This document shows positions 1 through 10,511 of a DNA stretch of 64,000 nt, piece after piece. The DNA is from Clostridium tertium. Lineage in GTDB: Bacteria; Bacillota; Clostridia; Clostridiales; Clostridiaceae. The position numbers and the translations under genes were made by a program. The notes under the pieces were generated by a model that saw only the letters and a list, made by a program, of their open reading frames with translations, was not told where the DNA came from and did no database searches. How positions within the stretch are numbered: the first letter of the stretch is position 1; each line of letters opens with the position of its first letter. The stretch covers positions 62,001 to 126,000 of the forward strand of contig NZ_JAGGJY010000009.1 in the NCBI RefSeq assembly GCF_017873245.1, in the 5' to 3' direction.

Positions 1-32
1 TTCATATTTGTATTTATAAAATAACGATTTCA

Positions 33-605
33 TTATCTTTTTACATTTATTCCGTACTCAAAATACCTCATAAATTTTTCAACTGTTTCTTCATGATCAT
101 ATTGGTCTTCATTTAAAATTTCATAAAGAGCAGAAGAAACTAATACACCTATTAATCCATAGCTTAATAACATTGGATCATCATTTTCTATAAATCCTCC
201 ATCCATTACAGCTTTAAACTTAAGTGAACTTTTTTCTATAAGAGTCTTTATTTCTTCTCTTAGCATATTATTTCTTTCACCAGTTCCCCAAAGCTGGCTA
301 ATTATTACTTTAAATAAATCCTTGTTTTCATAAACATACTTAAGTTGAACTTTTGCTGAAACTTTTATTATTTCATATGGATCTTTAATATCTTTTGTTG
401 CTTCTTCTATTTCCCCATTAATAAGGTTTATTCCTTCCTTAATTATAAAAATAAAGAGTTCTTCTTTACTTTTAAAGTGATAATATAAGCTACCCTTTGC
501 GACTCCAGCTCTAGCTACAACTTCATCCATTGTTGCTCCTGTATAGCCATAATTTGAAAAAACCTTTATAGCTGATTCAAAGATAGCTTTTTTAGTTTTA
601 TTCAT
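33..605 (-). CDS. TetR-family transcriptional regulator
   Basis: This 190-residue DNA-binding repressor has an N-terminal helix-turn-helix (residues about 5-50, with AIKVFSNYGYTGATMDEVVA followed by GVAKGSLYYHFKSKEEL), which is the classic TetR signature. The rest is an all-helical ligand and dimer domain. The open frame extends upstream to 650, but that would overlap mgsA. The ATG at 605 follows GGTGGAG at good spacing, so I chose it. The gene follows mgsA on the same strand with a 16-base gap, so the two are probably co-transcribed. The ligand and targets cannot be told from sequence. Confidence 0.9.
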   Translation of the reverse strand: MNKTKKAIFESAIKVFSNYGYTGATMDEVVARAGVAKGSLYYHFKSKEELFIFIIKEGINLINGEIEEATKDIKDPYEIIKVSAKVQLKYVYENKDLFKVIISQLWGTGERNNMLREEIKTLIEKSSLKFKAVMDGGFIENDDPMLLSYGLIGVLVSSALYEILNEDQYDHEETVEKFMRYFEYGINVKR

Positions 606-621
606 TAAGATCTCCACCTTC

Positions 622-1074
622 TTAGAAATTATCTTTTCGTATTCTACCATAATAATCTATCACATTTTTCTCGTACTCTTCATTAAGCTTATTAGAGCTT
701 AAAACAAAATCAGCTGTAGATTTACTCATTGCAACTATTACATCATATAATACAGCTATTCTAAGCAAAGCCTTAACATCTGGATCATGAGGTTGTGATG
801 TTAGTGGATCCCAAAAGAAGATCATTATATCTATATCTCCATTTACAATAGCAGCTCCAATTTGTTGATCGCCTCCCATTGGTCCACTCTTAAATCCATA
901 AACATTTAATCCAGTTTTTTCACTAATTAGCTTAGCAGTTGTACCAGTCCCACAAAGTGTATGCTTTTTTAATATCTCCTTATTTTCATCCACCCATTCA
1001 ATTAAAGCTGACTTTCTGTTGTCATGAGCTATAAGTGCTATTTTTTTCGCATCACTCATTTTATATTTACTCAT
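622..1074 (-). CDS. mgsA: Methylglyoxal synthase
   Basis: The enzyme converts dihydroxyacetone phosphate to methylglyoxal and phosphate, a cytosolic bypass of lower glycolysis used when sugar phosphates accumulate. The 150-residue length is typical. The family motifs are present in order: AHDNRK near residue 17, CGTGTTA near 41, SGPMGGDQQIGA near 63, and FFWDPLTSQPHDPDVKALLR near 87, which holds the phosphate-binding and catalytic aspartate and histidine region. The ATG follows GGGGGAG. It is flanked by sugar-metabolism genes and is probably co-transcribed with the TetR gene that follows. Confidence 0.96.
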   Translation of the reverse strand: MSKYKMSDAKKIALIAHDNRKSALIEWVDENKEILKKHTLCGTGTTAKLISEKTGLNVYGFKSGPMGGDQQIGAAIVNGDIDIMIFFWDPLTSQPHDPDVKALLRIAVLYDVIVAMSKSTADFVLSSNKLNEEYEKNVIDYYGRIRKDNF

Positions 1075-1572
1075 ACTTCTCCCCCTAATTCTACCTATAA
1101 AACAATTTAATAACTACATATAAAATAAATTTTCAATATTTATTTAATTAATTTTCTTAGTCATTATTAAAATTATACATAACTAATTCTTAATTTACAA
1201 TCTTCTAATAATCCTAATTATAAGTCTTCTAATCAATTACTTTATTATCTCTAATTAATATCCATTTTTAGTTTATTATAAGAGGAATCTGAATTCAATG
1301 CTGTTTATTACACGACTCAATAGCATTATTAATTTCCTCTTCTATAAATTTAGTAGATTCATTAATAAGTTAACTTATATTTTTCTAGAATTGTACTCAT
1401 TTAAAACAGAGCCATTATAAAAAGCCATATTACTGATAACTAAGTTTTCAGCAATATGACTCTTTTACTTATTATATTAAAGATTTTTAGCTCTTAAATT
1501 TATATATTTACTATTTTTTATAACATATCCTTTTTAGATTGATTTATTAATTTTATTTCTTAGGCTACTATT
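1075..1572. other. Intergenic region between the glucan synthase and mgsA
   Basis: This 498-base AT-rich stretch holds a terminator hairpin at 1421-1465 and, nearer mgsA, the presumed mgsA promoter. I see no open frame with a ribosome site and no structured RNA. Confidence 0.6.
1421..1465 (-). terminator. Rho-independent terminator after the glucan synthase
   Basis: About 19-bp imperfect stem: AAGCCATATTACTGATAAC pairs with the segment 1444-1465 across a short loop. On the minus strand the stem is followed by TTTTT. It lies about 110 bases past the glucan synthase stop. Confidence 0.75.
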
Positions 1573-4500
1573 CTATATTATAACTTCTATATTAAGGCTT
1601 CCTTTACCTTTTGGAATTAAATCATTATTAGCTTTTTCTCCATTGATTGTAATTCCCTTATCCTCACCACGTTTAACTTTTATATTATAATCTTCTGTCT
1701 CATTTTTAATATTTATATCATATTCATTCCATATTTCTGGAATACATGGTTCAATTTTATATCCTTTTCCTTCTATTTTCTTTAAGCCTAATATATCTTC
1801 AAGTCCTACTTTATACATCCAACCTGAAGCTCCGGTGTACCAGCTCCAGCCACCTCTTCCACCATGAGGTTCTTTTATATATACATCTGCTGCCATTACA
1901 TAAGGTTCTACTTTATAGCTTCTTGCTTCAAGCTCTGTATTAGAATGATTTATAGGGTTTATCATATTATAATATTTCCATGCCTTATCTCCTAAGCCAA
2001 GCTTAGTTAAGGCTAAGATAACCCATACAGCTGCATGCGTATATTGACCTCCATTTTCTCTAACACCTGCTACATATCCTTTTATATATCCAGGCTCTAG
2101 CGAAGACTTATCAAATGGTGGAGCTAATAATTTTATAAGCCCTTTATCTTTATCTACAAGATATCTGTCAACTGCTTCCATAGCTTCTTGTGCTCTTGCT
2201 GATTTTGCTGCATTTGAAATTATTGACCAGCTTTGAGATAAAGAATCTATCTTACATTCATCATTTTCTCTTGATCCTAAAGGCGTACCATCATCAAAGT
2301 ATGCTCTTCTGTACCAGCCACCATCCCAAGCATTTTTCTCTAGGTTTTCCCTTATAAATTCTTGAAATGTATTATATTCACTTTCCTTTTCATTATCTTT
2401 CTTATATTTACAAATTTCCTTAAAGCCATCTAGTATCTTATATAAGAACCATCCAACCCAGACACTTTCTCCTTTTCCTTTGTTTCCTACAGTACTCATT
2501 CCATCGTTCCAGTCACCACTACCCATAAGAGGAATATTATGCTCTCCAAATTTCAAGCCTCTATCTATTGCTTTTAAGCAATGTTCATATATAGTTCCAT
2601 TTTTATTGGATTGATTTACTATAGTATATCTTTCATCTTCTCCATTTCTTAATGGTTCATCTTCTAAGTAAGGAGCTTCTTCATCTAAAATACTATAATC
2701 TCCTGTAGATTTTATATATTCAATAGTTACATAAGGTAACCATAATAAATCATCTGAAAATCTAGTTCTTATACCTGAGTTAATTACTGGATGCCACCAA
2801 TGTTGAACATCTCCTTCAAGATATTGTCTTGATGCACTTCTTAAAATTTGCTCCCTTGTTATAGTTGGATTTAATATACCTATAGACATAGAGTCTTGAA
2901 GTTGATCTCTAAATCCATATGCTCCACCACTTTGATAAAATGCTGTTCTTGATAAATATCGACAACTTAAGGTTTGATACATAAGCCATCCATTTAACAT
3001 ATAGTCCATAGACGCATCTGGTGTCTTTACTTGTATATTTCCGAGGAAATTTGACCAATATTCTTTTACATTTTCTAATTCTTCATCAACTTTCTCTATA
3101 TTACTATATTTATTTATTTTTTCTTGTATTAATTTTTCATTTTCTTCTTCACCAAAAATTATTACAAGTTCTTTTTCCTCACCAGCTTTTAATTCTATAT
3201 CTAATGAAGCCGCTAAACAAGGATCATAAATGCTTCCAGATACATTGTTTAAGCTATCTTTCAGCAATGCCTCAGGGCTGCTTAAATCCTCACCAACTCC
3301 TAAGAAACTCTTTCTATCTCCAGTAAAGCTTTGATTATCTTCACCATTAATAGACAAATAAGCTTTTAATTTCCCAAAGTATTTTGAATAAGGATTTTGG
3401 CCATATATATATTGGCCTTGGACATGGGTGCTTATATATTTAGCACTTCCATAATTATATACACCAAGTACTAACTGAGCATAATAGAACAATGATAAAC
3501 TTTTATCTACATTTGATAAATTCTTAAGTGATATTTTACATAATTTTATTTTTTCATCTTGAGGACAAAATACCTTCATTTCTCCTCTTATGTTATATGC
3601 AATATGTTTGAAAGTAGAGAATCCAAAACTATGTTTTATAATATATTCTCCACCATCTCTTATTGGCATAGGAGTTATTGTAAAATATGCTCCACTAGTA
3701 TTATCTCTTATATATAAAGCTTCTCCTGTTGGATCTATTACCCAGTCATTGCTCCAAGGCGTTATTTTATTTTCCCTACTGTTTCCACACCAGGTATAAG
3801 TTGAACCCACCTCGGAAATATGGAATCCAAAATCCTTATTAGAAATTACATTTATCCATGGTGCTGGAGTATTTTCATAATCTTTAAGTCTTATAACATA
3901 ACTTTTATCTGATTTATCAAAGCCTCCATATCCATTAAAGAAATCTAAATCACCAACATTAAAATGTTTATTTCTAAGTTCATTTTTCCTTAATTCATCT
4001 AATTTATACTCTTTTTCTTCACTAGCATCATTAAACTCATTTCTTTTTGCTGACTTACCTAATTCATCATCATTATTTATTTCTTTATCTATAAAACTCT
4101 TTATATAATCACTTTCATTTATATTTACCTTAATTCTATTAACAGGTGCTATATCTTTATTATTTTTATATTCATCATCATTATAATTTACTGTTTCTGT
4201 TAATTGACTAGCAAGAGTTCCTTCTAGTGAATTTATAAATAGCTTAGAAATACCAACAATAAAGTTTTTAATATCTTCACCCATAGTTGATTTATTATGA
4301 ATAAAGATACCGCCTGATTTATTTATATTTTCTCTTTCAAGAGAATTCTTAACTGTTGATATTATATTTTTTTGCAGTGGCTCTTCATATGATATCTCTT
4401 CTTCGTTATAAATTATTAAATCTGACTTTATTCCTTTATTTCTAAAATAATAGTGCATATTAATAACTTGCCTTAATAAATCTATATCATCTTCACCTTC

Positions 4501-7500
4501 AATTACTAATAATATAATTGGTAAATCTCCTGATATTCCATAAGCCCATAGACTCTCTTGGTTCATACTTATATTTCTTATATAATCTTCTCTGTTTTTT
4601 CTACCACTATGTAAATATAAAATATAAGATGCTAGGCTTTGATATATATTTGCTTGAGCTGATCTAATTCCTATGTGTTTAAGTTCTAATTGATTAGAAT
4701 AATTATAAGCATCAGCACTCTTTTCTATCATTGGAACTTCCTTATATCTTCTAATAATCTCTAAAACTTCCTCTTTAGATTCTCCAACTCCTGTTAAATA
4801 ATATATTTGCTTTTCTTCCCCAGGATTAAGAGTAATTGTAGCCCTCATACTCATTATTGGATCTAATACTGTTCCAACTGTATTTTGAAGTGGAGCATCA
4901 TTATCCATTGCTTCTGGTGATTTTAAATTTCTATTTCTTCCTATAAAGTTTAATCTTGATGTTTCATAAGTTAAATCACCATTTAAATCATAATTAGTAG
5001 CTATAGTATGGAATATATAATGAGTGACTGCGCCCTCTGCTCTTGGTCTTCTATTTCCAATTAAGCTTTTAGTCTCCTCATCATATTCAGTACTAATAAA
5101 TAAATTAGAGAAACTTGGATGTACAGCATCGCCTTCAAAGGATTGCAATGTTACTTCTAAATAACTTGTTATTTCTAAAGTTCTTAGTTTTTCCCCTGTG
5201 TTCTTTAAAGATAATTTTCTTATTTCTACGTTATCTTCACAAGCTACTGTAACTTCATAATTAGTTTTTATATTTCCATCTTTTCTTTCGTATTTTGCCT
5301 TATCAAGAGTAAATTCCACTAAATAATCATCGTTATCTTCCTTACAAGGTTCATAAGTAGCACTCCAATAATCATTTGAATTTAAATTCTTTATATAAAA
5401 GAACATTCCACTTGAATCGGATGTACTATCTCCCTTCCATCTGTAAACAGTCATGTCATCTTTTTTAGAATATCCACTACCACTATCAGTAACCATTGTA
5501 GAGTAGCTACCATTTGATAATAATAATACTTCTGGATTTTCTCTTTTACTTCCCTTAAATATTCTTGGAATAAAATCTTCTTTTTCCAGTTTCTTATTAT
5601 TAACACTACTTATATCAACTTCTCTTTCAAATGTTATATTTTGAGGAATCTTTTCTTTTAATAACAACTCTACTGCTTTTATTTCTGGAATACTATGAAA
5701 TCTCTCTTTTAGTATATTATTATTTAAAACATTATCTAAAGCTAAAAGAGACATTCCTAAGTGGTGAACCATATAGCATCTTACTTCTTTAGCTTCATCT
5801 TTTGCTTTTTCTTCACTATAATCTATTGCTTCTATAAATCCATATCTTCCATAAGCTTTATTATCATATAACCTTTTAAGATTTTCTATTGATCCCTTTG
5901 TATCGTATGGAAGTGTCATAATTGATGAATATGGAGATACTACAATTTCTTGTTCAAGCCCTCTCTTTAAACCTATTCCAGGTACTCCAAAGGCTTTATA
6001 TTGATAATTTTGAGCAACATCAAATTCATAATATGCTGATTCTGATATTCCCCATGGTATACTCTTCTTTTCTCCATATATCTTTTGTGCATTTACAACT
6101 GAAGAATAAGTTAAATCCCAAATAGTATTTTTAAAGTCCTTCATTATTTGGAATGGCATAAAGTATTCAAACATAGTACCACTCCAAGAAACTAAGCTCT
6201 TTTGACCAAATGCCTTTGTCATATTCCTACTTAAGTTATACCAATGTGACCTTGGCACTTCACCTCTTGCTATTGCTAAAAATGATGCTATTCTTGCTTC
6301 TGATGCCATTAAATCGTAATAGGAATTTCCTAATGATTTTTCTTCCACATTATATCCTATTGCAAAAAGACCTCTATTTTCGTTATATAAAAATTTAAAG
6401 TCCATATCTTCCATGATACTATCTATTTCAGATGCTAAAATTTTAAGCCTTTCATCAAATTCTTTTAACTTATTTATCTTCTTATTTAAGATTTCTTTAA
6501 AATCTTCACCTGAAGCATTCTTTATATCTTCTAATAAATCTATAATTTGCAATAAGCTTGGAGCTTTGTAACTTTTAAATGAATCTATGACTATTTTTTC
6601 TATACCATCAAATATAAAATCATAAAAATCTATTTTTGTTTCTAGTTCTCTTTTTAGCTTCTTTATCCAGTAATATTCATTTTTATCCTTTTTATCTCTT
6701 TCCTGATTTTCTTCATTCTTTTCTAATTTATCATTTACCCTTTTTAATTCATCTAGCAATATATTTCTATAATCTTTTAAATCTATAACGTCAGGTAATC
6801 CATCATAAAATTCTTCTTTTTCATCTTTTCTAATTAAACTATATGTATCCTTTATTGCTAAAACTTCTTTTTCCCTGATTATAGGATCATTACTAATACT
6901 TCTAATAGTTTCTTTAATTATCCACAGGTATCCCAAAAGATTTCCACTATCAACTGTTGATACATATCTAGGCCATAATGCTTCCTTCGTTTTAGTATCA
7001 TACCAATTTAAATAATGACCATTATACTTTTCAAGCCCCCTCATTCCATCTAGTATTGATTCTAATCTATAAATAACCTCTCCTATTGATGTATAGCCTA
7101 AATCATATGCTGTTAAATTAGTAATTAAGCCCATACCAATATTAGTTGGAGACGTTCTATGTGCAACTCCTTTAAAAGGCTTTTCTTGAAAATTATCTGG
7201 AGCTAAATAATTATTTTCTTCATTAACAAAGTCTTCATAATAAGCCCATATTCTTCTGCTGCTTTCTCTTAAGAATTCTTCATCTTCTAGCTCTAATCTA
7301 TCCTTTATAACTACTTCTTCCTTTGATATTCTACATGCTATTGCAGGTGCTATAGCCCAAAGAATAGATATTAACAATGTAGCTATTAAAATTTCTATGG
7401 AATTATCTAAACTAAGTAATAGTACTACTAAAGCTATTCCTACTGATATCCACATTTTTTGATAATACCACATATAAGTGTTTTTAACTGATTTTTCAAC

Positions 7501-10143
7501 CCTATCAGCAGTTTTCCATTGAAGTAGATTCTTTTTAGATATAACTAATCTATAAATTGTTCTAAATATAGCATCAAACATTAGCCAAGCTTGATATGGA
7601 GTAAAACTTAATATCAATAGTATTTGTTTTAAAGTTTTAAATGTACCCATAAGTTTATTTTTAGGGGTTACAACAAAATCAGTTACAGTAAATACTAATG
7701 GAGTTATTAATGCTAAAAATAGTAATACTGATATTTGAACTGCTCCGCTTAAAACTGTTAATATTACAATCAATCCTAATAGTAAACTTGGTGCCAGTAA
7801 ACTTCTTCTAAGATTATCGATAATCTTCCATTTAGATATTATTGATATCTTCTTTGAAAAAGCAAAGCTTCCTATCTGCCAATCTCCTCTTACCCATCTA
7901 TGAAGTCTTAAAGCACTTGCTAAATAACTAGATGGATATCCATCTATTACTTCTACATCTGTTAATAATGCACATCTTGTGAAAATACCCTCTATTAAAT
8001 CATGTGATAAAACTCTATTTTCTGGTATCTCATCTTTTAATACATTATAAAATGTATCTATTTCTAAGATACCTTTTCCAGTAAATATTCCTTCACCAAA
8101 TAAATCTTGATATGTATCTGATGAAGCTGTAGAATAAGCATCTACTCCTGCATCTCCAGCAAATATTTCTGAGAAATATGTTTTATGCTTATCCTCTAAA
8201 TTAACCCCAACTTTAGGTTGCATTATGCTATATCCTCTAACTACAACCTCATCTTCTATATATGGAGTATTTAATATATGACCCATTGCCCCTATAAGCT
8301 TCTTTGCACTTCCTATAGGTAAAAATGTATCACTATCTAATGTAATTATGTATTTTGCACTTTTTAATGATTCTATATCGCTACTTATTATATTGTAAGT
8401 AGTTTTTTCACTTCCTCTAATTAATGCCATAAACTCCATGAGCTTTCCTCTTTTTCTTTCATAGCCCATGTAAACTCCTTCGGAGTCATTATATAATCTT
8501 TTTCTATTTAAAAAGAAAAATCTATCTTCTTCATCTTTTACATATTTCTTATTTAGCTTATTTACAAATCTTATTCCCTCATCATTTATAGCCTTATCTT
8601 GAGGTTCATTTTCATTACTACTATCAGATAAATCACCAAGTAAAGCAAAGAATATATTTTTATCTCTATTTGCTAAATAATATATTTCTAATTTCTTTAA
8701 TAATTCAATTACATTTTTACTATTGCTTAATATTGCAGGTATTACAACAATAGTTCTTTCACTATCTGGTACCCCTTCTGAATAATCCATCTTTGGTATA
8801 AAACTAACAGGTGTTACTTTTGCTATAAACCAATTTAAAAGTGATATTACTACTTCACTAGATGGAATTATCATTAAAATAAATGCTAAGATATATTGTC
8901 CTATACTAAAATTTAAAGGTATTAAATAAGTTAAAAGTAATACTACTAAGTCTATTAGTATTGTTCCTAAAAATATAGTTGATAAATAGGTTTCTTTTGA
9001 CATTCTTTTATCTATATTTTTATTTATATTGAATCTTTTCAAAAGCTCATCTATTCCATCATCTACTAAGTAATAACCTATATGTTTTTTATAAATATCT
9101 TTATTTTCTAAATGTAAACTACTAAGCTCTAATGCAGTTTTAACTAATTCTATTTCCTTTATATTAGTCTTTCTAGAGATTTCTTCTATTTTATGTCTAT
9201 AATAATCTTTTGTTTCAAAATCCATATTATTATAAATATCTGCTGGATCTTGCTTTAATATCTTTTCTATATTTGATGTTTCAGCGAAAAAGTTCTTCCA
9301 ATTAATAGAATCCATAATCCTTAAAGAATTTATAGTTATTCCTATAGCTGTTGCAATATTCCCCTCTTTTATATGATCCTTTAATATTTCTTTTTCAAAG
9401 CTTGTATTCTCTTTTTCCTTTAATCTATCTAAAGCAAACTTGTATATTCTTTCATCTTCTATTGAATTATCTCTTAGTATATTGAAAAACTTATCTATAA
9501 ATTCTGGAGAAAATAATCCATCATGTAGACTTTCATCCTCTCCCATATAATTACTATTTGATAATTCACCTTTATTGGCTTCTCCATCATTTAATGGATA
9601 TTTACTTTCTAACTTAGAAATCAATATATCTAACTTTCCATTACTATATGAATCTATAACCGTATTGGCTAAATCCTTTGCTCCTAAACGTTGCTTTTGA
9701 AGAACTACCATATCATTAGTTATAATTCCCAAGTTAGTTATAAGTGCAACTCTAAGCATTAATGGAAATGCCCATAACTCTCCTATTGTGAATATTTCAC
9801 CTTGATCATTTATAAATTTTATTAATTCACTTTCTTCAATTATATTCTGACTCTTTTCAATGTAATTCTTAGCCAAAGCATAAACCCTTGGATAATTTAC
9901 TCCTTCAATATCGATAGTAGGTAGATTATTAAAATAATTAATTGGCAAATTAAACTTGATTGTCTTATATTCCTTTTCTATTAGATATATATTATCAAGC
10001 AACCATTCAGCTGAAGAGATAACATCTTCTCCATGCTTAACAAATTTGTTTAAATATCTATGATTATGGACAATCCCCTTGAATGCTTCGTTTAACTCTG
10101 TGAGCACAGTTCTCCTACTACTGTTTAAAATCTCATCCTTCAT
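1573..10143 (-). CDS. Cyclic beta-1,2-glucan synthase-like protein (GT84 + glycoamylase-like + GH94)
   Basis: Giant membrane enzyme of 2856 residues, close to the size of proteobacterial cyclic beta-1,2-glucan synthases (about 2,850). An N-terminal cytosolic region is followed by membrane segments near residue 386-450, then a GT84 glycosyltransferase domain with an ITLDSDTF acidic motif near 602 and LHRWVRGDW near 747. More membrane helices follow at about 780-960. A glycoamylase-like (cyclization-type) domain spans about 1000-1470, with YLNWYDTKT and EVRCYMVHHLGMS. Two GH94/GT36-type regions follow; the second carries GSGDWNDGM near 2544 with the family's catalytic aspartate. Known members polymerise UDP-glucose into beta-1,2-glucan, trim it by phosphorolysis and cyclise it. 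The ATG at 10143 was chosen because GAGAGGAG precedes it; the ATG 24 bases upstream has no ribosome site. An Asn/Asp/Lys-rich stretch near residues 1900-2010 looks like a linker. The product made here is not proven. Confidence 0.9.
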   Translation of the reverse strand: MKDEILNSSRRTVLTELNEAFKGIVHNHRYLNKFVKHGEDVISSAEWLLDNIYLIEKEYKTIKFNLPINYFNNLPTIDIEGVNYPRVYALAKNYIEKSQNIIEESELIKFINDQGEIFTIGELWAFPLMLRVALITNLGIITNDMVVLQKQRLGAKDLANTVIDSYSNGKLDILISKLESKYPLNDGEANKGELSNSNYMGEDESLHDGLFSPEFIDKFFNILRDNSIEDERIYKFALDRLKEKENTSFEKEILKDHIKEGNIATAIGITINSLRIMDSINWKNFFAETSNIEKILKQDPADIYNNMDFETKDYYRHKIEEISRKTNIKEIELVKTALELSSLHLENKDIYKKHIGYYLVDDGIDELLKRFNINKNIDKRMSKETYLSTIFLGTILIDLVVLLLTYLIPLNFSIGQYILAFILMIIPSSEVVISLLNWFIAKVTPVSFIPKMDYSEGVPDSERTIVVIPAILSNSKNVIELLKKLEIYYLANRDKNIFFALLGDLSDSSNENEPQDKAINDEGIRFVNKLNKKYVKDEEDRFFFLNRKRLYNDSEGVYMGYERKRGKLMEFMALIRGSEKTTYNIISSDIESLKSAKYIITLDSDTFLPIGSAKKLIGAMGHILNTPYIEDEVVVRGYSIMQPKVGVNLEDKHKTYFSEIFAGDAGVDAYSTASSDTYQDLFGEGIFTGKGILEIDTFYNVLKDEIPENRVLSHDLIEGIFTRCALLTDVEVIDGYPSSYLASALRLHRWVRGDWQIGSFAFSKKISIISKWKIIDNLRRSLLAPSLLLGLIVILTVLSGAVQISVLLFLALITPLVFTVTDFVVTPKNKLMGTFKTLKQILLILSFTPYQAWLMFDAIFRTIYRLVISKKNLLQWKTADRVEKSVKNTYMWYYQKMWISVGIALVVLLLSLDNSIEILIATLLISILWAIAPAIACRISKEEVVIKDRLELEDEEFLRESSRRIWAYYEDFVNEENNYLAPDNFQEKPFKGVAHRTSPTNIGMGLITNLTAYDLGYTSIGEVIYRLESILDGMRGLEKYNGHYLNWYDTKTKEALWPRYVSTVDSGNLLGYLWIIKETIRSISNDPIIREKEVLAIKDTYSLIRKDEKEEFYDGLPDVIDLKDYRNILLDELKRVNDKLEKNEENQERDKKDKNEYYWIKKLKRELETKIDFYDFIFDGIEKIVIDSFKSYKAPSLLQIIDLLEDIKNASGEDFKEILNKKINKLKEFDERLKILASEIDSIMEDMDFKFLYNENRGLFAIGYNVEEKSLGNSYYDLMASEARIASFLAIARGEVPRSHWYNLSRNMTKAFGQKSLVSWSGTMFEYFMPFQIMKDFKNTIWDLTYSSVVNAQKIYGEKKSIPWGISESAYYEFDVAQNYQYKAFGVPGIGLKRGLEQEIVVSPYSSIMTLPYDTKGSIENLKRLYDNKAYGRYGFIEAIDYSEEKAKDEAKEVRCYMVHHLGMSLLALDNVLNNNILKERFHSIPEIKAVELLLKEKIPQNITFEREVDISSVNNKKLEKEDFIPRIFKGSKRENPEVLLLSNGSYSTMVTDSGSGYSKKDDMTVYRWKGDSTSDSSGMFFYIKNLNSNDYWSATYEPCKEDNDDYLVEFTLDKAKYERKDGNIKTNYEVTVACEDNVEIRKLSLKNTGEKLRTLEITSYLEVTLQSFEGDAVHPSFSNLFISTEYDEETKSLIGNRRPRAEGAVTHYIFHTIATNYDLNGDLTYETSRLNFIGRNRNLKSPEAMDNDAPLQNTVGTVLDPIMSMRATITLNPGEEKQIYYLTGVGESKEEVLEIIRRYKEVPMIEKSADAYNYSNQLELKHIGIRSAQANIYQSLASYILYLHSGRKNREDYIRNISMNQESLWAYGISGDLPIILLVIEGEDDIDLLRQVINMHYYFRNKGIKSDLIIYNEEEISYEEPLQKNIISTVKNSLERENINKSGGIFIHNKSTMGEDIKNFIVGISKLFINSLEGTLASQLTETVNYNDDEYKNNKDIAPVNRIKVNINESDYIKSFIDKEINNDDELGKSAKRNEFNDASEEKEYKLDELRKNELRNKHFNVGDLDFFNGYGGFDKSDKSYVIRLKDYENTPAPWINVISNKDFGFHISEVGSTYTWCGNSRENKITPWSNDWVIDPTGEALYIRDNTSGAYFTITPMPIRDGGEYIIKHSFGFSTFKHIAYNIRGEMKVFCPQDEKIKLCKISLKNLSNVDKSLSLFYYAQLVLGVYNYGSAKYISTHVQGQYIYGQNPYSKYFGKLKAYLSINGEDNQSFTGDRKSFLGVGEDLSSPEALLKDSLNNVSGSIYDPCLAASLDIELKAGEEKELVIIFGEEENEKLIQEKINKYSNIEKVDEELENVKEYWSNFLGNIQVKTPDASMDYMLNGWLMYQTLSCRYLSRTAFYQSGGAYGFRDQLQDSMSIGILNPTITREQILRSASRQYLEGDVQHWWHPVINSGIRTRFSDDLLWLPYVTIEYIKSTGDYSILDEEAPYLEDEPLRNGEDERYTIVNQSNKNGTIYEHCLKAIDRGLKFGEHNIPLMGSGDWNDGMSTVGNKGKGESVWVGWFLYKILDGFKEICKYKKDNEKESEYNTFQEFIRENLEKNAWDGGWYRRAYFDDGTPLGSRENDECKIDSLSQSWSIISNAAKSARAQEAMEAVDRYLVDKDKGLIKLLAPPFDKSSLEPGYIKGYVAGVRENGGQYTHAAVWVILALTKLGLGDKAWKYYNMINPINHSNTELEARSYKVEPYVMAADVYIKEPHGGRGGWSWYTGASGWMYKVGLEDILGLKKIEGKGYKIEPCIPEIWNEYDINIKNETEDYNIKVKRGEDKGITINGEKANNDLIPKGKGSLNIEVII

Positions 10144-10511
10144 AAACTTACTCCTCTCATTACTCATTGCTTTAAGGCATTTTTTAAAATAGGATAAGTT
10201 TATTATTTACAATATTGAAGAATTTTACTCAAAAAGAAATATGGAAATAATTCAGGCAAGCTGAATTTGGATGAAGGAATGAAAAAATGAAAAATAAAAA
10301 GAGAAATTCTTGCGAATTTCTCTTTTTATCTATTCTATAACTCAGTAAGCTAAATTATTTCCTTCATTATATATTCTACATTGTACACTTTACATTGAAA
10401 GTTATTTTCTAAACTCCGTAGGAGTTTATTCCTTAATTCTTTCATTGAAATTTGGAATATTAATTTCAAATAAATTTTCATTCTTTCGTTTATTCATTTT
10501 TCATTCTTTAA
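10144..10511. repeat. Intergenic hairpin repeats (dispersed family)
   Basis: The gap between the murR-like gene and the glucan synthase holds ATTCAG-gcaag-CTGAAT at 10250-10266, AAACTCC-gta-GGAGTTT at 10411-10427 followed by ATTCCTTAATTCTTTCATT, and T-rich tracts of the TTTCATTCTTTC type. The same elements recur near 12.6, 19.5, 30.0, 47.8, 52.9 and 58.2 kb. A separate terminator lies at 10296-10327. Confidence 0.7.
10296..10327. terminator. Bidirectional terminator after the mur operon
   Basis: Perfect 14-bp stem: AAAAAGAGAAATTC, a 4-base loop TTGC, then GAATTTCTCTTTTT. It ends transcription from the murR-like gene, and the T-run on the opposite strand would work in the other direction. Confidence 0.85.

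Noticed and set aside
1..32. Possible start of another leftward gene (CAT at 3-5)
   Set aside because: Too little sequence, and no visible ribosome site can be assessed with confidence.
1746..6398. Several plus-strand open frames of 60-100 codons across the glucan synthase gene
   Set aside because: They are antisense shadows of a long, well-supported coding gene, rich in Leu/Tyr/His as expected from the complement of AT-rich codons, and lack ribosome sites.
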